64,000 nt of DNA. Source: Hyphomicrobium_A sp963726795. Lineage in GTDB: Bacteria > Pseudomonadota > Alphaproteobacteria > Rhizobiales > Hyphomicrobiaceae. Shown one piece after another: positions 8,685 to 16,838 of this stretch. Position 1 is the stretch's first letter, and each line of letters begins with the position of its first letter. The notes under the pieces were generated by a model. It did no database searches, was not told where the DNA came from, and was given only the letters and a program-made list of their open reading frames with translations. Both the position numbers and the translations under genes were made by a program. The stretch spans positions 124,001 through 188,000 of the forward strand of contig CAVSDD010000006.1 in the NCBI GenBank assembly GCA_963726795.1, given 5' to 3'.

Positions 8685-10138
8685 TGCTCGTCCTCGACCA
8701 CGACCGTGCCGGCGGTTACTGGGGCTCAGTCTACGTCTTCACAGCCGTGAAGGGCCTGCAGGTCATCATCGACGGCCCAGTGGGTTGCGAAAATTTGCCA
8801 GTGACGTCGGTGCTGCACTACACCGACGCGCTGCCGCCGCACGAGCTGCCGATCGTCGTAACGGGCCTCGCCGAGGAAGAGCTCGGCCAGAAGGGCACCG
8901 AAGGCGCCATGCGGCGCGCCCACAAGACTCTCGATCCCGAACTGCCATCTGTCGTCGTGACGGGCTCGATCGCCGAGATGATCGGCGGCGGCGTGACGCC
9001 GGAAGGCACCAACATCCAGCGCTTTCTGCCGCGTACGATCGATGAGGATCAATGGCAGAGCGCTGATCGTGCCATGTTCTGGCTATGGGGCCAATACGGC
9101 CGCAAGAAAATCCCCGAGCGCAAACCGCGCGCCGATGGCGAAAAGCCACGCGTCAATATCATCGGACCCATCTACGGCACCTTCAATACTTGGTCGGACC
9201 TTGCCGAGATTCGCCGTCTCATCGAGGGCATGGGTGCCGAGATAAACCTCGTCTTTCCGCTCGGCTGCCATGTGGCGGATATCGGCAAGCTGGTCGACGC
9301 CGACGTCAATGTCTGCATGTACCGCGAGTACGGGCGGATGCTGTGCGAGGCGCTGAGCCGGCCCTACTTGCAAGCGCCGATTGGCCTGCACTCCACGACC
9401 AAATTCCTGCGCACACTTGGAGAGATGCTGGGCATCGACCCCGAGCCCTTCATCGAGCGTGAGAAGCACACGACAATCAAGCCGCTTTGGGATCTCTGGC
9501 GGTCGGTGACACAAGACTTCTTCGGCACCGCTAGCTTCGCCATCGTCGCGAATGAAACCTACGCGCGCGGCATACGCAATTTCCTCGAGAACGAGCTGGG
9601 CCTGCCCGTGCACGTTCTCGTTTGCGCGCAGCGCCGGGGTCAAGCCCGACAACGCTGCAGTGCGCAAAGCGGTGCAAGAGAAGACGCCGCTCATAATGTT
9701 CGGAAGCTTACAACGAGCGCATGTACCTCGCGGAAATAGGATCGCGCGCGATGTACATTCCGGCGTCATTCCCCGGTGCTGCCGTGCGCCGGCATACAGG
9801 TACGCCCTTCATGGGCTACTCCGGCGCCACCTACCTCGTGCAGGAGGTCTGCAACGCGCTGTTTGACGCGCTGTTTCATATCCTTCCGCTCGGGACGGAG
9901 CTCGACAAGGTAGAAGCAACGCCCGCGCGGCTGCATGAAGAGCTGCCTTGGGACGATGACGCGAAGGCCGCGCTCGACAAGTTGCTCGAACGCTCAGCCG
10001 GTTCTGGTGCGTATCTCGGCCGCCAAACGTCTTCGCGACGATGCGGAGCGAGGTGCGCGCAGGGCCGGCGAGGGGCGGGTGACCGTGGCGCGCGTTGGCC
10101 AGACGCGTGCCCAACTCACGGAGGGCCAAGCCGCATGA
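8684..10138 (+). CDS. bchZ: Chlorophyllide a reductase subunit BchZ, interrupted by three +1 frameshifts
   Basis: BchZ pairs with BchY. It starts at 8684, sharing one nucleotide with the bchY stop (TGATG). The first frame gives MLVLDHDRAGGYWGSVYVFT, the cluster cysteine in DGPVGCENLPVTSV, and TGSIAEMIGGG. The protein then crosses three frames, each shifted +1 from the last. After about 9605-9618 it reads FARSAGVKPDNAAVRKAVQE. After about 9708 it reads NERMYLAEIGSRAMYIPASF and then TGTPFMGYSGATYLVQE. After about 9991-10005 it reads LVRISAAKRLRDDAERGARR to the stop at 10138. With the three extra bases removed it is 483 aa, normal for BchZ. All three continuations are textbook BchZ, so I favour sequencing insertions over true decay. 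Confidence 0.9.
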
Positions 10139-10291
10139 CGGTCGTTCTAGGCCCTCACCGCTCCCCATTCTGCGCTGCGCCATCGTCCATTCACGACGGC
10201 GCGCAGCGAAATTTTGTTCTGCGCCAACGGCAGGGACCGCACGTGCAGCGCGCTGCGAAGCTCGTGCAGCAATACACTAGGGGAGGACGCC

Positions 10292-10525
10292 ATGGCAGTG
10301 ATTCCGACCGAGCGCTACAGCGCACGCGACCGCAGCGCGCGCAAGAACGGCATCGAGTTCCATTTCATACTGCTCGTCATCTTCACCTTCTTCCTCTTGG
10401 CCGGGACACTCGAGCGTCTGATGCCCTGGCGGTGGATGGGACATCGCGTCGGACTGCGCCCATCGCTTCTCCATCAGGCTTGGGAGCAGGCCAGCACGTG
10501 CACGACCTACGCCTTCATGGGCTAG
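10292..10525 (+). CDS. pufQ: PufQ-like bacteriochlorophyll carrier/assembly protein
   Basis: This 77-aa protein starts at ATG 10292 behind a strong GGGGAGG site (10280-10286). A short basic N-terminus (RYSARDRSARKNG) leads into one membrane span (FHFILLVIFTFFLLAGTLE). The C-terminus (LLHQAWEQASTCTTYAFMG) resembles the AWxEA...F end of PufQ. PufQ is a small membrane protein encoded just before pufBA that promotes pigment supply and complex formation. PufQ sequences are poorly conserved, so the call rests on size, topology, C-terminal pattern and position between bchZ and pufB. Confidence 0.8.
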   Translation: MAVIPTERYSARDRSARKNGIEFHFILLVIFTFFLLAGTLERLMPWRWMGHRVGLRPSLLHQAWEQASTCTTYAFMG

Positions 10526-10560
10526 GCGCGAGGCGTCCACGCGGTTCAGTCGAGCCGGGC

Positions 10561-10593
10561 GGACCACGAGACCGCAGTCACCTGCGGTCGTCC
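10561..10593 (+). other. Stem-loop in the pufQ-pufB intercistronic region
   Basis: GACCGCAG (10570-10577) and CTGCGGTC (10582-10589) pair perfectly around a 4-nt loop. GGAC (10561-10564) and GTCC (10590-10593) can extend the stem. It lies in the 123-nt spacer between pufQ and pufB, where mRNA processing or stability elements are known in other puf operons. No T-run follows, so it is not a terminator. Confidence 0.55.
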
Positions 10594-10648
10594 CCGCCGC
10601 GCGGGAGATGCGCGGTAACACTGGAGGATACGAAAGGGAGAACACTGC

Positions 10649-10876
10649 ATGGCAGATGATAGGCGAACCGGATCGCTTTCCGGTTTGACCGAACAGGAAG
10701 CGAAGGAATTCCACTCGATCTTTATGACGAGCTTCATCCTGTTCACGGTCATCGCAATCATCGCCCACGTCCTCGTCTGGATGTGGCGTCCTTGGCTGCC
10801 GGGACCTCAGGGATATTCGTTCCTGACTGACGGCATCCATCACGTGGCCAGTCTTCTGACCACGACGATTGTATAG
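10649..10876 (+). CDS. pufB: Light-harvesting 1 beta subunit PufB
   Basis: This 75-aa LH1 beta polypeptide has the conserved LTEQEAKEFHSIFMTSFILF entry, then the core membrane helix VIAIIAHVLVWMWRPWLPGP. That helix holds the His that ligates bacteriochlorophyll (IIAHVLVW) and the aromatic exit motif. The C-terminus extends past the usual GPxGY motif by about 20 residues (FLTDGIHHVASLLTTTIV), as in several Rhizobiales beta subunits. It is followed 11 nt later by pufA. Confidence 0.95.
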   Translation: MADDRRTGSLSGLTEQEAKEFHSIFMTSFILFTVIAIIAHVLVWMWRPWLPGPQGYSFLTDGIHHVASLLTTTIV

Positions 10877-10887
10877 GAGAAGACCAC

Positions 10888-11080
10888 ATGTGGAGACTTT
10901 GGCTTCTGTTCGATCCGCGGCGAACGCTCGTTGCACTATTTACGTTCTTGTTTGCGCTCGCGCTGATCATCCACTTCATCCTTGCTCAGCACCGATCGCT
11001 TCAATTGGCTCGAAGGTCCGCATCATGGGGCAGCAGGTGTTCCCAAGGTTGCGATCGACGTGCCCGTGAAGCCGGTCTGA
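10888..11080 (+). CDS. pufA: Light-harvesting 1 alpha subunit PufA, with one apparent +1 frameshift
   Basis: The first 33 residues are canonical LH1 alpha (MWRLWLLFDPRRTLVALFTF, then LALIIHFIL with the bacteriochlorophyll-ligand His). At 10982-10983 a TT stands where one T would keep frame. The raw frame then runs into 60-odd unrelated residues, whereas the +1 frame gives LSTDRFNWLEGPHH and ends PKVAIDVPVKPV at a stop at 11078-11080. Removing one base gives a normal 63-aa subunit. Given the quality of the restored C-terminus, I read the shift as an artefact. A GGAGA site lies 9 nt before the start. Confidence 0.9.
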
Positions 11081-11107
11081 TTTGCTCGAAGTGGCTTTTA
11101 CGGCACC

Positions 11108-11168
11108 GGAAATGGGCGTGGCTTGATCACGGCCAACTCGACAGCAGCGGTCAGGCCCGCCCGTTTCC
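11108..11168 (+). other. Large intercistronic stem-loop between pufA and pufL
   Basis: GGAAATGGGCG (11108-11118) pairs with CGCCCGTTTCC (11158-11168), 11 pairs with one G-U. The flanking inner bases (GGCTTGATC against GGTCAGGCC) allow further pairing. No T-run follows. The pufBA-pufL spacer of Rhodobacter carries such hairpins, which stabilise pufBA mRNA and set the LH1:RC ratio. Position and structure here fit the same role, by analogy. Confidence 0.7.
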
Positions 11169-11239
11169 AACTTAGACACGCGACGACCGAAAGCTCTGCG
11201 CGACCAACTGGCGCCGCAAGCGATTTGGAGTGAGCACCG

Positions 11240-12082
11240 ATGGCAATGTTGAACTTCGAGAGAAAATACCGCGTTCGCGGCGGCACGCTCATCGGAGGCG
11301 ACTTGTTCGACTTCTGGGTCGGACCGTTCTACGTGGGCTTTTTCGGCGTCACCGCGATACTATTCACAATCGTGGGTGTCGCCATGATCCTGTACGGCGC
11401 ATCGCTCGGGCCGACATGGAACGTCTTGCGGCTCAGCATCAATCCGCCGGCCGCAAGCTACGGCCTGGCGTTCGCCCCCCTGAAGGAGGGCGGCATCTGG
11501 CAGATCGTCACCGTGTGTGCGCTGGGATCATTCGTTTCCTGGGCGCTGCGTGAGGTTGAGATCTGCAGGAAGCTTGGCATGGGGCTTCACGTGCCCTTTG
11601 CATTCGGCTTCGCGATCCTCGCCTATTTCACGCTCGTGGTGATACGCCCCGTCCTCATGGGCTCTTGGTCGCACGCGTTCCCTTACGGCATCATCAGCCA
11701 TCTCGATTGGGTGTCGAACACGGGCTACTCGTTCGGAAATTTCCACTACAACCCGGCGCACATGATCGCGATCACGTTCTTCTTCACGACGTGCCTCGCT
11801 CTCGCACTGCATGGCGGCGTCATCCTTTCGGCCGCAAATCCCGGGCGCCATGGCGGCGTTCAGGAGACGGTCAAGACGCCGGATCACGAGAACACGTTTT
11901 TCCGCGATACCATCGGCTACTCCATCGGCACCATCGGCATCCATCGCCTCGGGCTGTTCCTTGCGCTGTCAGCGGGCTTCTTCTCGGCCGTCTGCATCGT
12001 GATTAGCGGGCCGCTTTGGGCGGAAGGCAACGCGTGGGCGGATTGGTGGAACTGGTGGCTCAAACTGCCGATCTGGTCTTGA
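11240..12082 (+). CDS. pufL: Photosynthetic reaction centre L subunit PufL
   Basis: The 280-aa five-helix subunit starts MAMLNFERKYRVRGGTLIGG. It contains the conserved helix-B/C stretch ALREVEICRKLGMGLHVPFA and the special-pair His region SHLDWVSNTGYSFGNFHYNP. Helix E carries HRLGLFLALSAGFFSAVCIV. Together with PufM and PuhA it forms the type II reaction centre holding the bacteriochlorophyll dimer, bacteriopheophytins and quinones. No indel is apparent. The gene follows the intercistronic stem-loop after 71 nt and lies 16 nt before pufM. Confidence 0.98.
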   Translation: MAMLNFERKYRVRGGTLIGGDLFDFWVGPFYVGFFGVTAILFTIVGVAMILYGASLGPTWNVLRLSINPPAASYGLAFAPLKEGGIWQIVTVCALGSFVSWALREVEICRKLGMGLHVPFAFGFAILAYFTLVVIRPVLMGSWSHAFPYGIISHLDWVSNTGYSFGNFHYNPAHMIAITFFFTTCLALALHGGVILSAANPGRHGGVQETVKTPDHENTFFRDTIGYSIGTIGIHRLGLFLALSAGFFSAVCIVISGPLWAEGNAWADWWNWWLKLPIWS

Positions 12083-12098
12083 GGCGAGGGGAAGGGTC

Positions 12099-13034
12099 AT
12101 GACCACGTACCAGAATATATTCACCCAAGTGCAGGTACGCGGGCCCGTCGAATTCGGCGTGCCTGCCTATCAGGGTGTGTTTACGCGCAAGGGCCAGCCA
12201 TTCTTCTCGTATTGGCTCGGCAAGATCGGTGACGCTCAGGTGGGCCCGTTTTATCTGGGCACCACCGGGTTCATGTCGATCGTGTGCGGTGTGATCGCCA
12301 TCGAGATCATCGGCCTCAATATGTTGGCCTCGGTGGACTGGAGCCCGATCGAATTCGTTCGCCGCCTTCCTTGGCTGGCGCTTGAACCGCCGCTCGAAAA
12401 GCACGGGCTCACGATTTTTCCACCGCTGAAGGAAGGCGGCTGGTGGCTAATGGCCGGCTTCTTCCTGACCTCGGCGATTCTCTTGTGGTGGCTGCGCATG
12501 TACAGGCGCGCGCGCGACCTCAAGATGGGGACACACGTGGCCTGGGCGTTCGCTTCCGCGATCTGGCTCTACCTCGTGCTGGGCTTCATCCGCCCGATCT
12601 TAATGGGCAGCTGGAGCGTAGCGGTTCCATTCGGCATCTTCCGCCATCTCGACTGGACAAACCAGTTCTCGATCGACCACGGCAATCTCTTCTACAATCC
12701 GTTCCACATGCTTTCGATTGCCTTCCTCTACGGGTCGGCGCTGTTGTTCGCTATGCACGCGGCAACAATTCTCGCCGTGAGCCGATACGGCGGCGACCGA
12801 GAACTCGAGCAGATCACTGACCGAGGCACGGCGGCCGAACGAGCGGCGTTGTTCTGGCGCTGGACCATGGGCTTCAACGCGACCGTTGAATCCATCCATC
12901 GCTGGGCTTGGTGGTTCGCGGTGCTGTGCCCGCTCTGCGGGGGCATCGGCATCCTGCTTACGGGCACGGTCGTCGACAACTGGTACGACTGGGGTCTCAA
13001 GCACGGCCTCGCGCCGGCGGCCTATTCGCCTTAA
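12099..13034 (+). CDS. pufM: Photosynthetic reaction centre M subunit PufM
   Basis: The 311-aa five-helix subunit starts MTTYQNIFTQVQVRGPVEFG. It has conserved RPILMGSWSVAVPFGIFRHL and DWTNQFSIDHGNLFYNPFHM segments with the special-pair and iron-ligand histidines, and MGFNATVESIHRWAWWFAVL near the end. It closes the puf operon. A strong terminator follows 25 nt after the stop, so no tetraheme cytochrome (pufC) or pufX is cotranscribed. Electron donation to the photo-oxidised centre must come from a separately encoded soluble or membrane cytochrome. Confidence 0.98.
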   Translation: MTTYQNIFTQVQVRGPVEFGVPAYQGVFTRKGQPFFSYWLGKIGDAQVGPFYLGTTGFMSIVCGVIAIEIIGLNMLASVDWSPIEFVRRLPWLALEPPLEKHGLTIFPPLKEGGWWLMAGFFLTSAILLWWLRMYRRARDLKMGTHVAWAFASAIWLYLVLGFIRPILMGSWSVAVPFGIFRHLDWTNQFSIDHGNLFYNPFHMLSIAFLYGSALLFAMHAATILAVSRYGGDRELEQITDRGTAAERAALFWRWTMGFNATVESIHRWAWWFAVLCPLCGGIGILLTGTVVDNWYDWGLKHGLAPAAYSP

Positions 13035-13058
13035 GAGCTCTTAACTGCCTAAACGCGA

Positions 13059-13088
13059 CGCGCGGCGCCCTCGGGTGCCGCGCGTTTT
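13059..13088 (+). terminator. Rho-independent terminator of the puf operon
   Basis: CGCGCGGCGCC (13059-13069) pairs with GGTGCCGCGCG (13074-13084), 11 pairs with one G-U, followed by TTTT and a further T-rich run. It sits 25 nt past the pufM stop. Confidence 0.85.
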
Positions 13089-13221
13089 CGCTTTTGAGGC
13101 GTCGCTGGGATGAAGCCAAATTGGCTTACGATAGCATCGCGCTATCAACTCCTTAGCTCTTCGGCATTTCAATGCGGCCTCGCATCCTTGCAAACTCCAC
13201 GCTGCAAGGAGCAAATTCCAC

Positions 13222-14148
13222 ATGCCGAAAGACGTTCTACACTCATCCGGCCTCCCTAAAACGGCATTCGTATTCGCCGGGGGCGGAAGTCTAGGCGCGG
13301 TCCAGGTGGGGATGCTGCGCGCGCTCATCGAGCATGGCGTGACAGCGGACTTGGTGCTCGGCTCAAGCGTTGGCGCCATCAATGCAGCTTACTTTGCCGG
13401 CGAGCCGACAATGGAGGGTGTGCGCCGGATGGGCGAGCTTTGGGTCGGCGTCAAGCGGGGCGATATCTTTCCTATGAGTTGGAGCCGACTTTTTGGCTTC
13501 TTGCGTCGGCGCGATCACCTCGTGGGTTCGGATGGCTTACGCCGCCTCATCGATCTCCACCTTTCATATCAAAACCTGGAGGATGCTCGGCTGCCGGTCT
13601 GCATCGTCGCCACCGACGTTCTGACGGGCGCGCCTGTCTGCATGACGCGGGGATCCGCAACCGAGGCCATACTCGCTTCGAGCGCGATCCCTGGGGCATT
13701 CCCTCCCGTTGAGATCGCGGGCCGTCTTCTTTGCGATGGAGCCATCGCCAGCAATACGCCGGTGCAAGCGGCCGTTGCTGCAGGGGCCAAGCGCCTGATC
13801 GTCTTACCGACGGGTTTTGCCTGTGCTGCGGAGCGTGCCCCCCGCGGTGCGATCGAAAGCGCTTTGCGGGCGATCACGCTACTCACGGCCAGACAGCTCG
13901 TAAGCGACCTGGGCAGCCTGCCGTGTTCAGTAGCGTTTCACATTGTGCCGACGCTCTGTCCAAATGGCGTTTCGCCGTTCGACTTCACGCGCGCTTCACA
14001 CCTCATGGAAACCGCTTACGAGAATACGTGCCACTGGATCGACGGCGGCGGGCTTGAGCAAAGCGAGATACCCGCCGCGCTGCCACCTCATAGCCACGCT
14101 ATCTCAAAATGGGCCCAACAGGTGGACATGGGTCCAACGCTGCACTAA
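13222..14148 (+). CDS. Patatin-like phospholipase / serine esterase
   Basis: This 308-aa protein has the patatin fold signatures in order. The oxyanion glycine loop FAGGGSLGAVQVGML is near the N-terminus. The nucleophile elbow is GSSVGAINAAY (G-x-S-x-G). The catalytic Asp motif DGAIASNTP is at about residue 174. The family hydrolyses membrane phospholipids or lipid esters in the cytoplasm or at the membrane face. An AAGGAG site precedes the ATG at 13222. The gene lies between the puf terminator and the BLUF gene. A role in photosynthetic membrane turnover is possible but not shown. Confidence 0.9.
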   Translation: MPKDVLHSSGLPKTAFVFAGGGSLGAVQVGMLRALIEHGVTADLVLGSSVGAINAAYFAGEPTMEGVRRMGELWVGVKRGDIFPMSWSRLFGFLRRRDHLVGSDGLRRLIDLHLSYQNLEDARLPVCIVATDVLTGAPVCMTRGSATEAILASSAIPGAFPPVEIAGRLLCDGAIASNTPVQAAVAAGAKRLIVLPTGFACAAERAPRGAIESALRAITLLTARQLVSDLGSLPCSVAFHIVPTLCPNGVSPFDFTRASHLMETAYENTCHWIDGGGLEQSEIPAALPPHSHAISKWAQQVDMGPTLH

Positions 14149-14188
14149 CGGAGCAGCATCGCAGCGCCGGGACACGCCGTTCGGCCCG

Positions 14189-14614
14189 CTACATGTTCAA
14201 GTCGTATCGCGGCTGGGTATAGGGTTCGCCGGCAAGTCTGACGAACACTTTGCGGACGTCCTCCGCTGAAATTTGCTGCAAGATACCTGCGCTCACTTCT
14301 TCGCGCGTCCACATCCAGGATCGTGCCGGGTCGTCCCGCATCTCCCAGGACGGGAACAGGCGGTCATCCGCGTCGCCAGCCCAGAGGCTGACCACATCCG
14401 TGTGACGCTTATCTCGCAAAATCCGAGCGTAGGCCGCAGTAACTTCCGGGCGAGCGCCTTCCAGTAGCTGGAGATACATGTCCTCGCGGCAGATGAGCGA
14501 GCCCGTAATTCCATCTCGCTTATTGAGGCGGCGGGCGACCAATAGAATATCAGTCAGCATGAGCTCGTCGAAGCCGAATGGACGAGACGCATAGATTAGC
14601 TGCATTAGACGCAT
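14189..14614 (-). CDS. Stand-alone BLUF blue-light sensor protein
   Basis: From the ATG at 14614 the product is 141 aa. It has the BLUF flavin-binding pattern LMQLIYASRP (with the key Tyr), LVARRLNKRDGITGSLICRE (Asn and Gly positions), MYLQLLEGARPEV (Gln and flavin contacts), RILRDKRHTDV and LFPSWEMRD. BLUF domains bind FAD and signal blue light by hydrogen-bond switching around Tyr-Gln. Only about 45 residues follow the domain, with no output domain, so it must act through a partner. It lies downstream of hemA on the same strand (94 nt gap), at the tail of the bchF-hemA run. AppA of Rhodobacter couples a BLUF domain to PpsR; this protein lacks AppA's C-terminal heme domain. Partner and output are unknown. 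Confidence 0.9.
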   Translation of the reverse strand: MRLMQLIYASRPFGFDELMLTDILLVARRLNKRDGITGSLICREDMYLQLLEGARPEVTAAYARILRDKRHTDVVSLWAGDADDRLFPSWEMRDDPARSWMWTREEVSAGILQQISAEDVRKVFVRLAGEPYTQPRYDLNM

Positions 14615-14708
14615 GTTACCGGCCCTTCGGTTGCAATCATCGCGCACCCATGCGCGTCGTCCGCGGACATCTTCGCGGGAGCACGGCTAGCGCGCAGGAC
14701 CGTTTTGC

Positions 14709-15941
14709 CTATTCGGCTGCCAATGCAACGTAGGTGCCGTTCTCAACAGGGCACCTGCGCCAGAGCTCGCCCAAAGCCTCAAGCAGGTAGTCCATCTGCT
14801 CGTCGGTGTGCACGGGAGACGGAGTGAAGCGCATGCGCTCGGTGCCGCGCGGGACCGTCGGATAGTTGATTGGCTGGACGTAAATTCCGTAATTCCTCAG
14901 CAGCGTATCGGTAACGGCCTTGCAGTGCACCGGATTGCCGACCATCACCGGCACGATGTGGCTGGGATTGTCCATCACAGTAATGCTGCGTGCGCGCATT
15001 TCCGCCTTGAGCTTGCGCGCCTGCTCTTGGTGCCGTGTGCGTTCGACCGTACTCGATTTGAGATGGCGAATGCTGGCAAGGGCGCCTGCCGCAATTGCCG
15101 GTGCGAGCGACGTCGTGAAAATGAAGCCAGCGGCGTAGGAACGGATCGCATCGCAGCAGTTTCGGCTCGCGGCGATATAGCCGCCCATAACGCCAAAGCC
15201 CTTCGCCAGAGTTCCGTTGATGATGTCGACCCGGTGCATCACGCCTTCTCGCTCGGCAAGGCCGCCGCCACGCGGACCATAGAGGCCGACCGCGTGCACC
15301 TCGTCCAAGTAGGTCATTGCGCCGTATTTCTCGGCGAGGTCGCAGATGTCGGCGATGGGGGCCATGTGCCCGTCCATTGAGTAGACGCTCTCGAACGCGA
15401 TGATCTTGGGCGTGCCTCGCGGATACTTTTTCAGCTTCGCCTCGAGATCCGTCGCGTCGTTGTGACGGAAGATGACCTTGTCGCCCTCGCCGTGACGGAT
15501 GCCGGCAATCATGGACGCGTGGTTCTTCTCGTCGGAGAAGATGATCGTCCCCGGTATCAGCTTGACCAACGTCGACAGCGTCGCGTCGTTGGCGACATAG
15601 GCCGAGGTGAACAGCAGCGCCAATTCCTTGCCGTGCAGGTCGGCAATCTCGGCTTCTAGCTCGACGTGGAAATGCGTCGTTCCTGAAATGTTGCGCGTGC
15701 CGCCGGAGCCAGCGCCGACGGCATCGATTGCCGCGTGCATGGCGGCAATGACGGAGGGATGCTGGCTCATGCCAAGATAGTCGTTGGAGCACCAGACGGT
15801 GACCGGCCGGCTGCCGTCTTCCATGAATTGGTCGGCCACCGGGAAAGCGCCGCGCCGCCGTTTTAGGTCTGCGAAGACGCGGTAGCGTCCCTCGCGATGC
15901 AGCGCCTCAAGGTGCTTGGCGAACAGCTCCTGATAGTTCAT
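14709..15941 (-). CDS. hemA: 5-aminolevulinate synthase HemA
   Basis: This PLP enzyme condenses glycine and succinyl-CoA into ALA, the first tetrapyrrole precursor in alphaproteobacteria. From the ATG at 15941 (MNYQELFAKHLEALHREGRY) it is 410 aa. Signatures include VWCSNDYLGMSQHPSVIAAM, GTRNISGTTHFHVELE, TYLDEVHAVGLYGPRGGG and the Schiff-base Lys in GTLAKGFGVMGGY. A 52-residue upstream extension of the frame has no family match and no ribosome site, so it was rejected. The gene ends the bchF-puhE run (32 nt after puhE). Its position supplies ALA together with pigment synthesis; a second ALA synthase elsewhere is common. Confidence 0.96.
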   Translation of the reverse strand: MNYQELFAKHLEALHREGRYRVFADLKRRRGAFPVADQFMEDGSRPVTVWCSNDYLGMSQHPSVIAAMHAAIDAVGAGSGGTRNISGTTHFHVELEAEIADLHGKELALLFTSAYVANDATLSTLVKLIPGTIIFSDEKNHASMIAGIRHGEGDKVIFRHNDATDLEAKLKKYPRGTPKIIAFESVYSMDGHMAPIADICDLAEKYGAMTYLDEVHAVGLYGPRGGGLAEREGVMHRVDIINGTLAKGFGVMGGYIAASRNCCDAIRSYAAGFIFTTSLAPAIAAGALASIRHLKSSTVERTRHQEQARKLKAEMRARSITVMDNPSHIVPVMVGNPVHCKAVTDTLLRNYGIYVQPINYPTVPRGTERMRFTPSPVHTDEQMDYLLEALGELWRRCPVENGTYVALAAE

Positions 15942-15973
15942 GTCGATCTCCGAGGCGTTTGCATTTAAGATCT

Positions 15974-16825
15974 TCAACCCGTTTCCGTGGCGGAACGTCG
16001 AAAAGTTCCGACAATAACTGCAGGCGAACTCTGTCGCCGCGGTGGCGCTTTGATCGTCGCTTCGTCCGTCTCGCGCGACTTGAAACCCCATCGCCAAAGC
16101 TCGGCAACCGGGAGCGGCAAGACCAAAAACCAGTGCTCGATGAGCGCGAGCGCGGAAAGCGTTGCCAGGAGCGTCGCACCCGAGGTCCGGAAGCCGTACA
16201 CCTTGGCATCGAGGACGATTTCCACCAGCACAAAGGTGATTGCCGAGAGCGCGGTGATCGACAGCGGAAACAGCAGGTTCATCGGGCGGCGGCGGAAGTA
16301 GCTTTTCAGAAACTCAAGATGGGCGGGCAGGAACTCCTCAGTGACGTTGGGAACGCCCAGGAAGATGTTGAGCTTGGCACTGAGCCGCGCGAGCCAGAGG
16401 ATGACGAATGTCCAGGCACCGATCTGATTGGCCTCGCCCCAGGTGATGGCCAGCACGAGGACCGCTGTCGCGAGGATGGCAAGCTCGTGATAAATGAGCG
16501 TCTCTGTCGCGAGCACGAGGCGCCTCCAGCCGGCGGCGCCGGGTGGGCAGGGGTCCGTTCGCGGCCCGGTGACAAGGCCCATGAGGAAGCTCATCTCGTG
16601 CCAGCCCCAGATGGCGAGGCCGCAGGTGAATCCCGCAAAAGCGCCTGCCGTCGTGGCTGTCTCGCCAAGGGCCCAAAGCCCGAATACCGCCATGCCGGCT
16701 GCGGCGGTCGCAGCCAGCGTGCTGACGGCGAAAGTCTGTCGCGGCATTCCGATCAGATAAAGGATCGCGCCGGTGCTGAACCACCATGCGATCAGCGCGA
16801 AGAGAATCGGTAGTCCGTAGCCCAA
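15974..16825 (-). CDS. puhE: PuhE, integral membrane protein of the puh operon (DUF3623)
   Basis: This 283-aa protein has about seven hydrophobic segments, starting with GYGLPILFALIAWWFSTGAI. It includes the family-typical FTCGLAIWGWHEMSFLMGLV and ITWGEANQIGAWTFVILWLA. PuhE proteins lie in almost all purple-bacterial PGCs and affect reaction centre and bacteriochlorophyll levels; the mechanism is unknown. It lies 13 nt after acsF and 32 nt before hemA. The last ~40 residues are hydrophilic. Confidence 0.93.
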   Translation of the reverse strand: MGYGLPILFALIAWWFSTGAILYLIGMPRQTFAVSTLAATAAAGMAVFGLWALGETATTAGAFAGFTCGLAIWGWHEMSFLMGLVTGPRTDPCPPGAAGWRRLVLATETLIYHELAILATAVLVLAITWGEANQIGAWTFVILWLARLSAKLNIFLGVPNVTEEFLPAHLEFLKSYFRRRPMNLLFPLSITALSAITFVLVEIVLDAKVYGFRTSGATLLATLSALALIEHWFLVLPLPVAELWRWGFKSRETDEATIKAPPRRQSSPAVIVGTFRRSATETG

Positions 16826-16838
16826 GATTCAGCTCCGT

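Noticed and set aside
9605..10005. bchZ as a true pseudogene, implying loss of bacteriochlorophyll a synthesis
   Set aside because: All pieces after each shift are highly conserved, all shifts are +1, and the same pattern is found in recQ and araC; artefact is more economical.
10139..10291. A PpsR box in front of pufQ
   Set aside because: No TGT-N12-ACA with one mismatch or fewer was found; puf may depend on the bchC promoter or another regulator.
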